Of a DNA stretch of 64,000 bases, positions 43,501 through 54,844 are shown one piece after another; position 1 is the first letter of the stretch; the number at the start of each line of letters is the position of its first letter. Both the position numbers and the translations under genes were made by a program. Origin of the DNA: Phaeosaccion multiseriatum (lineage: Eukaryota; Ochrophyta, other classes); assembly GCA_965112735.1 (NCBI GenBank), contig OZ218961.1:2356001-2420000 (forward strand). Reading direction: 5' to 3'. The notes below the pieces were generated by a model. The model worked only from the letters and a program-made list of their open reading frames with translations, had not been told where the DNA came from and did no database searches.

Positions 43501-45416
43501 TAAAGGCGGCGTCTGCTGCTGCTGTTGGTGATTCAAGCTGGGAGGCCTTCGCGAGGCACTTTCGGGCCCTCTTTCGCAAGAGGGTGCTCTATGCATTGCG
43601 CGACAAGAAATCGCTTCTGTTCCAGGTGAGCAGCAGCAATTGGTTGTACAGGAACAACAGCGTGAGGAGAGGAGGAGAGATATCTATATCTCCTTCCCTC
43701 TGGACCTTTCTTCCTCTCTGTTCACAACTCCTGCCCTGCCTGTATACACGTGCTGCTTACCCCACCCTCCCCCTCCCCTCCCCCCAGCTGGTTATCCCCT
43801 GCGTCCTCTTCACCTTCGGCCTCCTCCTCCTCAACCTCTCCTCCCCGGACTTTGGTGCCTCAACCCTGGAGCTGTCTGCGTGGGGTCAATACAACACTCA
43901 CCTCCCTACTGCGAAGAGGAACTTTGTGCCCTTTGCGAATCTCGACCAAAGCCCCGACGGAGGAGCTTCTGCTGCCGCTACTGCTGCTGCTCTGTCGTCG
44001 CCATTGGGGGAGGAGCCACCGCAGGGACTGGGCATGGGCATGGGCATGGGTTTGGGCGCGTTACTGATGAGCAAATTCGATGGGGAGGGGCTGCAGGGGA
44101 CGGCGGTGAGTTTGAGTTTGAGTTGGAGCTTTATAGTTGGAGTTTGAGATTCGTGTGTGTGGTGGATTCAAGGCTACAAGGGTCCAGGGACACGTCGTTG
44201 AGTGAGGGAGGGAGTGAGTGAGTGAGTGAGTGAGTGAGTGAATGAGTGGGAGAGTGTGTGAGTGAGTGAGTGAGTGAGTGAGTGAGTGGGCGGGTGAGTG
44301 AGTGAGTGAGTGAGTGAGGGAGTGAGGGAGTGAGCGAGGGAGTGGGTGAACAAGTGAGAGAGTTAGTGAGAGAGAGAGTGAGTGAGTGAGTGAGTGAGTG
44401 AGGAAGGGAGCGAGTGAGTGGGTGCTTGGTACTTTCACTACCTGTTGCTCGCTCGCGCCGTGCCCTGTACCCCACTCTCTGTATCACCAACTTCTGATGT
44501 GTCTCTCTTGTCCCCACCCACCATCTCCACCCTCTGTGCCTCTTTGTATCACCAACTGTCTCACCTACTCAACCATCAGGTGGACTTGAGCGCCAGAGTG
44601 GCCCGAGGGGGGCGCTCGACGTTGGGGGAGGCGGAGGAGGAGGAGGAGGAGGAGGAGGAGGAGGAGGAGAAGGGGCACGTTCACGTGGAGGAGGGGGATA
44701 AATTTTCGGGCTGCGCGCAAGGGGCGTCGCCACTTGTGAACATGAGCAGTGCGCTGCTTGGCCCCCTAGAGGAAGGGCAGAGAGAGGCAGAGAGGGGCGG
44801 AAGTAGGTACGTCCTTGCCTTGTCCGATCAATCCCGGAGGGAGGGAAGGAAGGAACGAAGGAAGGAAGGTCGGAGGGAAGGAAGGAATGAAGGAAGGAAG
44901 GTCGGAGGGAAGGAAGGAGAGAAGGAGTGCGAAGTTTACACTCCCTTGACCCATGCTTTTGAGAACGACGATGCATGTCTGACGAGGTTTGCCCGCTGCA
45001 CCCATCTCCTGCCTCTTTCACCTCATACACACACGCACATTATGTATGTGCATATATATGTTATCATGTATGCGCATATATATATATATATATACCTCCC
45101 TTCTACCCCGTGTATCGCACTTTAACCCCTGCACGTCCACCACCACAGATACGGAGCGGTGGTGCTGGCTGCCAACCTCACCACCGAGAACATTACGTAC
45201 GGCCTCCTACTCAACGCCTCGGCCCTTCACGCCGCCCCTGTATTCATGAACTTAGTCCACTCGGCAGCTCTGCAAGTCCTGTCGGACAGCAACAACAATA
45301 AGAACAACAACGATGGTGCCCAGGATGGATGGAGGAGTGGAGGTCGATGGGCGGCGGCGGTGGAGGAAGGGGGTGGAGATGAGGGGGGTGATCCAGTAGT
45401 TGGTGATACAGCAGCA

Positions 45417-45450
<34 letters not shown>

Positions 45451-46769
45451 GAGGAGGAGGAGGAGGAGCGGCAAGAGAAGGAGCAGCAGTTGGTGATACA
45501 GCAGGAGGAGGGGGGCCTACGATCACCGTGCACAACAGTCCACTGCCCCAGACGGAGCTTGAGAAGCAGGCCAAGGCCACGCTCGACGCCTTCACTGCCG
45601 CCCTCATGGTGGTAGGTGGTAGGTGGTCCATACGATGATGGCCTGGCCCGTATGCCTGCCCATAGTACCATGCCCATATGCCTGCGATACCGTCTGTACC
45701 TACCCATATGCCTACCCATGCTCACGCCCATGCCCACAGGCCTGCCATACCGTCTGTACCTCTACCCATATGCCTACACATGCTCATATCTGTATGCCTG
45801 ACTATGCCCCTATGCCCATATCCATACCCGTATGCCTCTGATGTCCTGACACCAGGTTATCGCCTTCTGCTTCCTGCCGGCATCCTACGCCATCTTTGTA
45901 GTGAAAGAAAGGGAGGTTAAAGCAAAGCACCAGCAGGTCAGAGTCAGTTACCGTTTGTAGCTCCTCAATACAGTTACAGAATCAGTTTAGACAGGCAGGT
46001 CGGAACGAAGGGGAGGAAGGGAGAGAGAAAGGCACTGCATGACATAGAAGGCACTGGACGTTTACTTTTTTGCCTCTGCACGCAAGAGGTCAAAAGCCTT
46101 TTAGCGAACCACACATTTTCACCTTACCCACCATTCCACCTAATACAACATTCCACCGAACCCACACCCATCCACCCACACCCATCCACCCACACCCATC
46201 CACCCACACCCACCCACCCATCCAAACCACCCATCCAAACCACCCTACACTTTCCCCCCCACAGCCTCCCCAACCCCCCCAACCCACCCACTCACACCCA
46301 CTCACACCCACTCACACCCACTCACACCCACTCACACCTACTCACACCCACTCACACCCACTCACACCCACTCACGACCACCCACACCCACCCACACCCA
46401 CCCACACCAACTCACACCCACTCACCCCCCTTCCAACCCGTTTCACCCCCTCCCACCCTTCAGTTCATCTCCGGAGTAGGCCTCACTGCTTACTGGAGCT
46501 CTACTTTTACGTGGGACTCTCTCTCATACCTCCTCCCCTGCTCCGCCTGCCTCGCCCTCATCTATGTGTTTGACATTGAGGCCTACACGCGTAATGAGGG
46601 AGCGGTGGCCGTGGCTCTTCTTTTTGCGCTGTACGGCCCTGCGGTAGCGGCCTTTACTTACTGCTTGAGTTGGTGCTTCACGTCTCACAGCAGTGCGCAG
46701 AACGCCGTGTTGTTTATCAACTTCCTCACAGGTCCGTTTGTAGAGTCTGTCTGGCGTCCTTGGGTCACT

Positions 46770-46809
<40 letters not shown>

Positions 46810-49786
46810 CTCACACACACACATACACACACACTCTCTCTCTCTGTGTGTCTGCTTGTTAGCGTGTTTGTTCCTTTCCTTTATCCTTCGTGCTTTAGTT
46901 TGTTTCTCTCCTTTGTTCTTTGTGTTTGAAGTCTTTTGTTCCATTCTTCTTTCGTCGAGACCTCCGACCGCCCCATTTCACCACCCGTACCGATCAACCC
47001 TCCTCATCACCCTTCCTGACCACCCATACTATTATATTACTACTTTTTATTACATATTATATACTTATGTTGTGTTTACACCCCACCCCACCCCTCCCTT
47101 AGGCCTTGCGCTGATGGTGACGTCCTTCGTGCTGTCTCTGATTGAGTCCACAAGAGAGGTCAACATGAAGCTAAAGGTGCTCTATCGGCTGTTCCCCGGG
47201 TGAGTGAAATAGGGGCTCAGGGGATCGGAGACGTAAGGCATTAAGATGGAGAGTAACGAAAATGCCTTTCGTATTCGAATCAACACCTGTTTTAATATAT
47301 TTGATATATATTTTCTTGCTTCATGTGGTTGTGTTGCATTCATTCTCTTCCCTCTGTATCCACCCCTCCTTCTCAGCTTCTGCCTAGGCGTTTTGATGTG
47401 TCATATATGTTGTGTTGCATTCATTCTCTTCCCCCTCCTCCCTACGCGTCCTTCTCATCTCAGCTTCTGCCTGGGCGACGGCTTGGCTCAACTCGTGACG
47501 TGTTCGGAGGGTCGGGAGTGTCCCATTATGAACGCCTCGGGCTTTGACATGCGCCATACGGTAAGTTTGTGCCCCTTACATTTGTACTCTTACGTACGTA
47601 ACCCATACGTATGTGCCCCCTATATATACACCGTACGTATATTGATAGCCCTACCTCTCACATACCTACCCCCTTACGTGTGTACCCCTTACGTACCCCT
47701 TCCGTGTGTGTGTGTCCCTTAGCAATCGCCCCTTGCCTGGCGCATCGCTGGGGCCGACATTACCTTCCTGGCCTGCGAGGTGAGAAGAGAGGCTAACACC
47801 GTACATGTACACGTGTTGTGATCACAGTGGGTGACTCACAGTTGGATGGGTGCGCTTAGCTGCTGGTCTCAATAATGAGCTAAGATGGGATGCGAATGTG
47901 TCTTCTTTTCGCGTGTGTTGCGTGTCTCTCTGTCTGGACGTGTCTCTATATCCATTCTCTTTCGTTTTTCTGCTTCTCGATACCTACACCGAGAGGTGAA
48001 TCAACTCAAAACTCAAAACTTGAAACTGAAACTCTACAAACCCCCCCTTTCTTCCTCTCCCCTCTCTTGCAGGCGGTGGTGTACTTTCTGCTCTGCCTCC
48101 TGCTGGAGTACGCCAACTCCTTTCCTCGTGTCAGAGATTGTGCAACTCAGCTATCCTCTCTCTGCAGCGCTGCACTGTACAGAGTCCGGCACTGGCACTG
48201 GCGGTCTTATCTGCATGTGGGCGGAGGTGGGTATCCGCCCCCCCCCCCAACTCCTCCTCCATTCCTCCACTCCCCGCTCTCCCTCCCTCTCTCCCTCCTT
48301 CTCTCCCTCCCTCTCTCCCTCCCTCCCTCCCTCCCTCCCTCCCTCCCTCCCTCCCTCCCTCCCTCCTTCTCTCCCTCCCTCTCTCCCTCCCTCTCTCCCT
48401 CCCTCCCTCCCTCCCTCCCTCCTCCCTCTCTCTCTCTCCCTTCCCTCCCTCCCTTCCTCCCTCCCTCCCTCCCTCCCTCCCTCCCTCCCTCCCTCCCTCC
48501 TCCCTCTCTCTCTCTCCCTTCCCTCCCTCCCTCCCTCCCTCTCGTCGCTCTCTCACCCCCCTCCCGCTCCCCCCCCCTCCCCACTTCCCCTCCCCCTTCT
48601 TCCCACAGACACCACATCCTCCTCCGCCACCCCTCCGTCTCCCCCTCCCCCCGACGACATCGACGTGCTCCGTGAAGAGTCAAGGGTCTTATCAGGGGAG
48701 TCAGCAGCAGCGAAGGATGTGGTGCGGTTGGAGAGGTTACGAAAGGTCTATCCAAATGCCTCGGTGAAAGGGGGAGGCAAGGTGGCAGTGAACGGCCTCA
48801 GCTTTGGCATCTCCAAGGGCGAGGTGAGTGGAGTGGGTGGGTGAGTGGATATAAGTGTGTGACTGAGTGGATATGTGTGTGTGTGACTGAGTGGCACGGG
48901 AAGAATGCAGCAGACGAAATATGTATTTAATATGTTTTGGATGCATCGGTTTGGTAGATAGGGGGAAGGGGGGCGGGAAGGAAGGCACAAGAGAGGAGAG
49001 AGAGAAAAGTGGAGAGTGTCCGTTCTATTTGTAACGGACAAGCACGTATCCTTGTCCCCTCCTCCCACCTTCCTCCATCTCCCTCTCCCTCTCCCTCTCC
49101 ATCTCCCTCTCCCTCTCCCTCTCCATCTCCCTCTCCCTCTCCCTCTCCCTCTCCCTCTCCCTCTCCCTCTCCCTCTCCATCTCCCTCTCCTCCTCCCTCT
49201 CCCTCTCCCTCCCTCCCGTCGTCTCCCGTGTTGCAAATTATCAAAACTATCAATCGCAGTGCTTTGGGTTCCTCGGCATCAACGGAGCGGGCAAGAGCAC
49301 CACCCTGAACATGCTCACCGGAGACGCTTGTCCGACGGCGGGACAGGCCTTTATCCTTGGACACAGCATTGTGACGGAGCAGCTCGCCATTCGCAAACAC
49401 ATCGGGTGCGTTGTATGCATGTACAATCTCTTTCTCTCTACCCTTCTCTCTCTCTCTTTCGATACCTCTGTCTCTACCCCTCTTCTCTCTTTCGATACCT
49501 CTGTCTCTACCCCTCTTCTCTCTTTCGATACCTCTGTCTCTACCCCTCTTCTCTCTTTCGATACCTCTGTCTCTACCCCTCTTCTCTCTTTCGATACCTC
49601 TGTCTCTACCCCTCTTCTCTCTTTCGATACCTCTGTCTCTACCCCTCTTCTCTCTTTCGATACCTCTGTCTCTACCCCTCTTCTCTCTTTCGATACCTCG
49701 CTCTCTACTTCTCTCTCTCTTTCTCTGTATCTCTCCTTCTTTGTCTCTCTCTTCGCAAACACATCGGGTGCGCTGCACACATGGGA

Positions 49787-49817
<31 letters not shown>

Positions 49818-50970
49818 CTCTTTCTCTCTCTCCGCTCTTTTCTCTTTCTCTACCTCTCCCTTCCTCTCTCCTGACGAATACCCCGTGATCAATCCACGAG
49901 TTTCTTCGTTATCTCACGAACTCTTTCCACTCCTCCTCAACGGATGCTTAAAACCATTGACTTGACCTCACTTCAACACTGGGAAACCATTTACTTGCAC
50001 TTCCTTCCACACCGGGGAACCATTAATTGACTGAACTCTTCCTTTTCCCACCCCTGGGAACTTCAAAGGTACTGCCCTCAGTTCGACGCTCTGCTGGACC
50101 TGCTGACCGTGGAGGAGCATCTGCAGCTCTACGCCAAGATCAAGGGGGTCAGGGACGAGGGTATCTGTGCAGTCGTGGAGAGGAAGGTGAGGAGAGGGAG
50201 AGGGGGAGGGAGGGAGAATGAGAGAGAGATAATCAGAGAGAGAGGGAGGGAGAGTGAATGGGTGACCTACCTCTTTTTGTCTTTCCAGCGCTGAATCGAG
50301 AGAGCAGAGGCACTAAGCAACACCCATCCATCATCTCTTCATCTACCTACCACTCTCCTTTACCTACCTACCCATGTACCTACCCATCTACGTATGCACC
50401 GCCATCTGTGACTCCACTCCACAGATCCTGGAGATGGACTTGTCGCCGTTCCGCCGCACCTTGGCGGGGGAGCTCAGCGGTGGAAACCGTCGTAAGCTGA
50501 GCGTCGCCATTGCCATGCTTGCAGACCCCGCCATCGCCTTCCTTGATGAGGTCAGTCAGTCAGTCAATCACTCAGTCACTGACGCACTCACTCACTTATT
50601 CGGTCACTCCCTCCCTCTTTCTCACTCACTCACTCACTCACTCACTTTCTCACTCGCTCACTGACACTCTCACTTACTTACTCACTCACTCACTCACTCA
50701 CTCACTTCACCTATCTTCCCTCACTTCCCTTCCCTCCGTCCTCTCTCCTCTCCCTCCCCTCCCCCCTCTCTCTTCTCCCCACCCTCCCTCTTCCCTCCTC
50801 CCTCCTCCCTCCTCCTCAGCCGTCCACGGGTATGGACCCTGTGGCCCGGCGCTTCATGTGGGACGTCATCGCCAAGATGAGCACCGAGGGGGGGGGCACA
50901 AGCGTCATTCTCACCACGCACTCCATGGAGGTCAGTACCTCTTGTCTGACAGTCATTCAGTCAGTCAGTA

Positions 50971-51002
<32 letters not shown>

Positions 51003-52543
51003 AGTGAGTGCCTGATGTTAGTCAGTCAGTGCCTGGTGTTAGTCAGTCAGTGCCTGGTGTCAGTCATGAAGTCAGTCAGTCAGTACTTGGTGTCAGTCAG
51101 TCAGTGCCGGGTGTCAGTCAGTCAGTACCTGGTGTCAGTCAGTCAGTACCTGGTGTCAGTCAGTCAGTTCGTACCTGGTGTCGATTAGTGTGGGGAAGGG
51201 GACTACGGGGCTCATAAACGAGGAGCAGAGTATGGACTAGACAGCATACGTCGTGTCAAAGGAATGAACTTGTATCCATTTTGCGTCCATCTACCCAACG
51301 TATGCGACACCTTCCGTCCCTCTTTCTCTTCCTCTTCCTCTTCCATGACTTACCTCAACTGACGCAGGAGGCCGAGGCTTTGAGCAGCCGTATCGGCATC
51401 ATGGTGAACGGCAAGTTGAGGTGTATAGGCTCGGCCCAGCACCTCAAACTTCGCTTCGGTCGGGGCTTTGAAGTCGATGTGAAGCTTGCCGCGGCGGATG
51501 ACGAGCACTTGGCTCCGTTGGCCAAGAGGCTCGGAGGAGGGGGGCTTCTCATGAGACAGCAGCCCGGCCAGCCTCGATGGGGAGGCATCGGTGGCAGCAG
51601 CAGCAGTGGGAGTGGGAGTGGGAGTGAAGTCACAGATGCAAATGGGAGGGGAGAAGGTGGGAAGGCGGCGACGGTCCTTCTGGACACGTTCATTCGAGGC
51701 AGTGAGTTGGAGGCCTGCTGCAGAGCGCTGGCGGAGTGGAGCGCGGCGGGAGGCGAAGGAGGAGGAGGAGGAGGAGGAGGAGGAGGAGGAGGAGGAGGAG
51801 GAGGAGGAGGAGGAGGAGGAGGAGGAGGAGGAGGGGGAGGAGGAGTGAAGCATGCCTTCGACCCGCTTCTTCTGCAGCGTCGACTCAACGCCTTGTCAGC
51901 CCCCTCTCCTCTCTCTGGGGTAGGAGGTGGAGGCAGTCAGCTCACGGATATGATGGTTGAGCTGGACGGAGAAGGGGGAGGAGAAGGAGGAGGGGGTGGT
52001 AGGTTGGAGAGGGAGGAAGGGAGAGAGAGAGAGGAGGAACGGGCCGGCACGGGGCTGATGAGGAGCAGCAGTAATGGCAGCAGTGGGAGCAGTGGGAGCA
52101 GCAGGGGTGGGACGGTGGAAGGGCGGGCGATTTCCACTCGGATGTTGTGCGAGTGGTGGCTCATGGAGGGCAGAGTAGAGCGACTTCGACGCTTTTTGGA
52201 GGGCACCTTCGCGCAAGTCACTCTATTGGAGCGATCGTCTGTATGCTCTCTTCGGTACAAAGTCGCGCAGGCATCCGCGGCAACAGCGGCAGGAGGAGGA
52301 GGGGCAGAAGGAGGAGCACCAAGTGGAGGATCTGCCGCGGGGGCACCGCTGTCGCTTGCCACCATCTTCCGCGCCTTTGAGTCGGCGAGGGAGGAGCTGC
52401 ACATCGAGAAGTACTCAGTCGGGCAGACAACGCTCGAGCAAGTGTTCAACCATCTTGCCGAGAGCGAGGACAATCCCGAGGTCAGGGCTGCCCACGAGGC
52501 AGCTGCTCTTGCAGGGGTCACTACTCCGATGGTGTCGTTGTAG
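34568..52543 (+). CDS. Full-length ABCA-family ABC transporter (35 exons, 2611 aa)
   Basis: Phase-consistent exons: 34568-34749, 35007-35132, 35313-35413, 35741-36250, 36563-36765, 36948-37140, 37297-37415, 37940-38008, 38132-38224, 38407-38516, 38744-38921, 39170-39881, 40123-40172, 40370-40396, 40693-40911, 41110-41336, 41622-41914, 42122-42326, 42591-42726, 43197-43625, 43788-44105, 44580-44806, 45149-45611, 45856-45936, 46464-46731, 47103-47199, 47464-47560, 47723-47779, 48073-48226, 48609-48823, 49260-49405, 50069-50186, 50425-50550, 50820-50930, 51368-52543. Start context CTACCATGG. TMD-NBD-TMD-NBD. NBD1: [48 protein letters not shown]2: [45 protein letters not shown]-typical: [41 protein letters not shown]. 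The family moves lipids across membranes; substrate unknown. Gly/Ser/Gln/Ala runs lengthen linkers and the C-terminal tail. Confidence 0.96.
35418..35530. repeat. (TCC)n microsatellite in ABCA intron 3
   Basis: About 36 pure TCC units begin a few bases after the donor. Confidence 0.95.
36425..36532. repeat. CTGACTGACTTACTGACCA minisatellite in ABCA intron 4
   Basis: Five to six copies of a ~20-bp unit just upstream of the exon 5 acceptor. Confidence 0.85.
37480..37670. repeat. (GGA)n blocks in ABCA intron 7
   Basis: Two long GGA runs, each ending in GGGGGGAGGCTCGAGGAGTG, so a larger segment has been duplicated. Confidence 0.9.
40251..40340. repeat. (CTTC)n tract before the Walker A micro-exon
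   Basis: About 90 bp of CTTC repeat form the polypyrimidine region upstream of the 27-nt exon at 40370. Confidence 0.9.
41759..41790 (+). repeat. Copy of dispersed TTGGTGATACAGCAG motif (coding, QQLVIQ)
   Basis: In ABCA exon 17 the motif follows the end of NBD1 inside a CAG-rich stretch and is read as QQLVIQTQQ. Confidence 0.75.
42700..43060. repeat. Minisatellite copied from an exon-intron junction
   Basis: The end of ABCA exon 19 plus its donor (GGGATGGCACTAGATGGG|GTGAGT) is repeated about ten times through the intron, alternating GGATGGCACTGGATGGGGTG with GGATGGTACTAGATGGAGTG. Each unit carries a potential donor or a mutated one. Confidence 0.9.
43331..43360 (-). repeat. Copy of dispersed motif, reverse orientation (coding, VSPTAA)
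   Basis: GTATCACCAACTGCTGCTG in ABCA exon 20, read in a different frame from the forward copies. Confidence 0.7.
44206..44412. repeat. (GAGT)n repeat in ABCA intron 21
   Basis: About 200 bp of GTGAGTGAGT-type repeat following a GTGAGTTTGAGTTTGAG donor region. Further down are two reverse copies of the dispersed motif (about 44480 and 44546). Confidence 0.9.
45395..45416 (+). repeat. Copy of dispersed motif (coding, VVGDTAAG)
   Basis: AGTTGGTGATACAGCAGCAG in ABCA exon 23, read in another frame as VGDTAA, just before an Ala run. Confidence 0.75.
45484..45505 (+). repeat. Copy of dispersed motif (coding, AVGDTAGG)
   Basis: Second copy within 90 bp in the same ABCA exon; together they bracket the Ala/Gly run. 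Confidence 0.75.
47325..47480. repeat. Tandem duplication of a splice-acceptor region
   Basis: TGTTGCATTCATTCTCTTCC ... TTCTCAGCTTCTGCCT occurs at about 47331-47392 and again at 47411-47475. The second copy contains the real acceptor and first bases of ABCA exon 27; the first is a decoy. Confidence 0.85.
48285..48545. repeat. (CCCT)n tract with higher-order duplication in ABCA intron 29
   Basis: Pyrimidine repeat before the exon 30 acceptor. A block CCTCCCTCTCTCTCTCCCTT occurs twice (about 48421 and 48500). Confidence 0.9.
49074..49212. repeat. (CTCCCT)n tract in ABCA intron 30
   Basis: About 22 six-base units with regular CTCCAT variants, upstream of the NBD2 Walker A exon. Confidence 0.9.
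49445..49705. repeat. 33-bp minisatellite in ABCA intron 31
   Basis: Eight copies of a unit with TTCGATACCTCTGTCTCTAC and CCCTCTTCTCTC. Just after it, at about 49753, lies a duplicate of the end of exon 31 plus its donor (CGCAAACACATCGGGTGCG). Confidence 0.95.
50940..51175. repeat. CAGTACCTGGTGTCAGT minisatellite in ABCA intron 34
   Basis: The unit repeats the donor sequence of its own intron (GTCAGTACCT). Confidence 0.85.
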
Positions 52544-53248
52544 TCGATGGTGTCGTTGTAGTCGATGGTGTCGTTGTAGTGGAAGCGCACAGGCGGGCTC
52601 TCTCGGCAGTGGGAGTATTGCTCTCGGTGGTGGGAGTAAGAGTGGTGGTAGCAGGAGTATTGCTCTCGGAGTGGTGGTGTTGGGAGTACATTGTATTGAG
52701 GATGACCAACGAGTCGCTGGCTGATGAGGGCTGTGCTTTCATCGACGCCGCTGCGGCTCAGCCCTGTAGGAGAAGAAACGGGGCGACACTATGTGCAAAG
52801 TGTATAGTTATTTTTATTTTATAATTGAATTAAGATTGAAGGACTTTCGGAGGAGCGCCAGGTCGCCATACTCCTTCTATATATAACATATAATATAATA
52901 ATACGAAGTATAATATATGTGTATATTATATATATATTATATATAGATGAATAGTATAGTTCTATCCGTCCTACATGCTCTGTCCTATTATCTTCTTGGT
53001 GCTCCTCTCGAAAGCCCACAAACTACTCGAGACTCGTCAGGGATTGCGTCTGTGCCCGAAGCATCGCTCGAGAGAAGAGGAGGGTTGAGTCAGTGTCCTC
53101 TCCCCCTCCAACGGGAGCAGCTCACTACAGCTTCACTACAGCTTCACTACAGAGCAGACGGCATCACTACCCTCGTAATGACCACTCGTTGCTAATATAA
53201 GTATGATATATGTATATATAAAGAGCGTCAATTCACTCCTTCTACAGC
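52544..53248. other. 3' flank of ABCA with AT-rich block
   Basis: It starts with a GATGGTGTCGTTGTAGTC triplication around the stop (52527-52578). An AT-rich block (52806-52945, TATATA runs) stands out against the GC-rich surroundings. No gene seen. Confidence 0.45.
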
Positions 53249-53384
53249 TCAAGCTCGAAGCCCAGGGAAGGCCGTCCCCCCAAAGGCCCATCCACCGTCC
53301 ACAATAAAGTCCTCGCCGCGCACAGCGCTCAGGATGGCATCGCGCCGCTTCACGGGCTTCTTTTCCGTCGCTGTGGAGCTTCAC

Positions 53385-53490
53385 GCTCTGTGCTCGCTGT
53401 GGAGTATCAGGCTCTGTGCTCGCTGTGGAGCTTCACGCTCTGTGCTCGCTGTGGAGCTTCACGCTCTGTGTTCGCTGTGGAGCATCAGTG
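53385..53490. repeat. ~27-bp minisatellite (GCTGTGGAGCTTCACGCTCT)
   Basis: Four to five imperfect copies. Confidence 0.85.
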
Positions 53491-53839
53491 ACGCTCTCTG
53501 TGTGTCTCTCCGAGCACTCCGCTCCACTCCTCCATACCTCCCGTCTTTGGGGGAGAGCATGATGATGATGATGGTGGCGTCCACCACGTGGGCGTGGGCA
53601 GCGTTCGACCTCCTGGCGGTCGTCGAGCTGGAAGGCGTAGGTAGCTGTGGTGATGTTCAGCGGTCGTCGAGCTGGAAGGCGTAGGTAGCTGTGGTGATGT
53701 TCACGGAGGCCTCCCTCAGCGCCTTCGTTGTCGGAGGAGTCGAAGAGAGAGGTCTCGCTGAGAACGCTTTCTCTCGGCAATCCACGCCTTGCTCTGCTCG
53801 CCATCCTCCATCGTGGGGAGGCGAGGCTCCAGCACCTCC

Positions 53840-53996
53840 AGAGCATCGATGTAGAGCATCGATTTAGAGCATCGATGTAGAGCATCGATGTAGAGCATCG
53901 ATTTAGAGCATCGATGTAGAGCATCGATGTAGAGCATCGATTTAGAGCATCGATTTAGAGCATCGATCTAGAGATTCGATTTAGAGCATCGATTTC
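53840..53996. repeat. 13-bp minisatellite TAGAGCATCGAT(G/T)T
   Basis: About twelve copies of AGAGCATCGATGT or AGAGCATCGATTT. Each holds the ATCGAT palindrome. Confidence 0.95.
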
Positions 53997-54261
53997 GCTG
54001 GTGGAGGTCGAATTTTCGTTGTGGAGCTGACGACGCTGCGCAATGTCAAAAGAAGCGTCTCCTCGTCATCCTTCAGAAGGTACACCAGGGGGGCACCGCC
54101 GGGGGGAGCAGAGCGAGGGAGGGGGGGGGAGAGGGGTTAGTACATAGTAGGTAAGCAGCGAGAGGGAAGAGGGGCCAAGAGGAGGAGAGCAGGGAGGGGG
54201 GGCAGGGGTCAGTTCCCCTTCTCTCTCTCTCTCTCTCTCTCTGTCTGTATCGAAAGCATCC

Positions 54262-54534
54262 AATCCTGCCCACCTCAGCTTCGCTTCTGTCCCTGCCTAT
54301 TCATACATACCCGGAGAGGCAAAACCAACCGCGTCCAGAGCATACCTCCCCCTCACCCCTCCCGAGAAGCCGCCTGGCTGCTGTGCTCCCTGCATGCTGG
54401 ACCGTTTCAAAGAAAGAGCGCTTCCGGAGGAGATGGTGGGGGGCGAGATGTGGGCCTCTCTCTCAGCCTCTCTCCGTCTGGGCCGTCCTGTAGTCCCTCA
54501 GTTGGCCCGCAAAGCAGAGCTCAGCAGGTGGTGA
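54262..54534 (+). CDS. Short plus-strand reading frame, unknown protein
   Basis: A 90-residue open frame, probably entered through an acceptor at 54278 (CCCACCTCAG), reads AYSYIPGEAKPTASRAYLPL, CCAPCMLDRFKERALPEEM and GRPVVPQLARKAELSRW, then TGA. A donor-like GTGAGG overlaps the stop (54531), so it might instead splice onward. Composition is unlike the simple repeats around it. No family recognised. If real it would run tail-to-tail with the SDR gene. Confidence 0.3.
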   Translation, partial: NPAHLSFASVPAYSYIPGEAKPTASRAYLPLTPPEKPPGCCAPCMLDRFKERALPEEMVGGEMWASLSASLRLGRPVVPQLARKAELSRW

Positions 54535-54536
54535 GG

Positions 54537-54620
54537 GTTGGTTCCTTTTCGCTCGTAAGGGTTCCCTTTTGTTCGTAAGGGCTCCCTTTCGTTCGCAAGG
54601 GTTCCCTTTCGTTCCTTTGC
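54537..54620. repeat. ~20-bp minisatellite (TTCGTAAGGGTTCCCTTT)
   Basis: Four copies with small changes; the rest of 54535-54844 shows no gene. Confidence 0.9.
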
Positions 54621-54844
54621 CATCGACTGCGTTCACTCCTGTTCGCTCTCTCTCCCCCCCCCCATCTCTCTCTATCGCTGTGTGTGTGTGTGCATGTGCG
54701 TGTGCTCACCAGGGTTCCGGATTCTCTTTGTACAAAAGTCTCCCCTCAGAGGATTGATCGCGGATCGATCGCAGCAACGGCAACAGTACAAGCACAAGTC
54801 ACTTTCACGAGTCCAGTCAGTCGTTTTCAGTCCGTCGTTTCCAG

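Larger units (their letters stand above)
53249..54090 (-). pseudogene. Unresolved minus-strand coding remnant rich in minisatellites
   Basis: Protein-like pieces in minus frames, from 5' to 3': APLVYLLKDDEETLLLTLRS (about 54085-53995), EVLEPRLPTMEDGEQSKAWIAE (about 53840-53770), VNITTATYAFQLDD (twice, in a ~45-bp tandem duplication), AHVVDATIIIIMLSPKD, and KKPVKRRDAILSAVRGEDF then IVDGGWAFGG to a stop at 53249. The frames do not match without introns I cannot place, and a 13-bp and a 27-bp minisatellite interrupt them. It could be a real multi-exon gene, tail-to-tail with ABCA, or a decayed one. No family recognised. Confidence 0.3.

Noticed and set aside
49445-49705. Regular 33-bp repeats that superficially look like a CRISPR array
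   Set aside because: Units are contiguous with no unique spacers, lie in a eukaryotic intron, and no cas genes are present.
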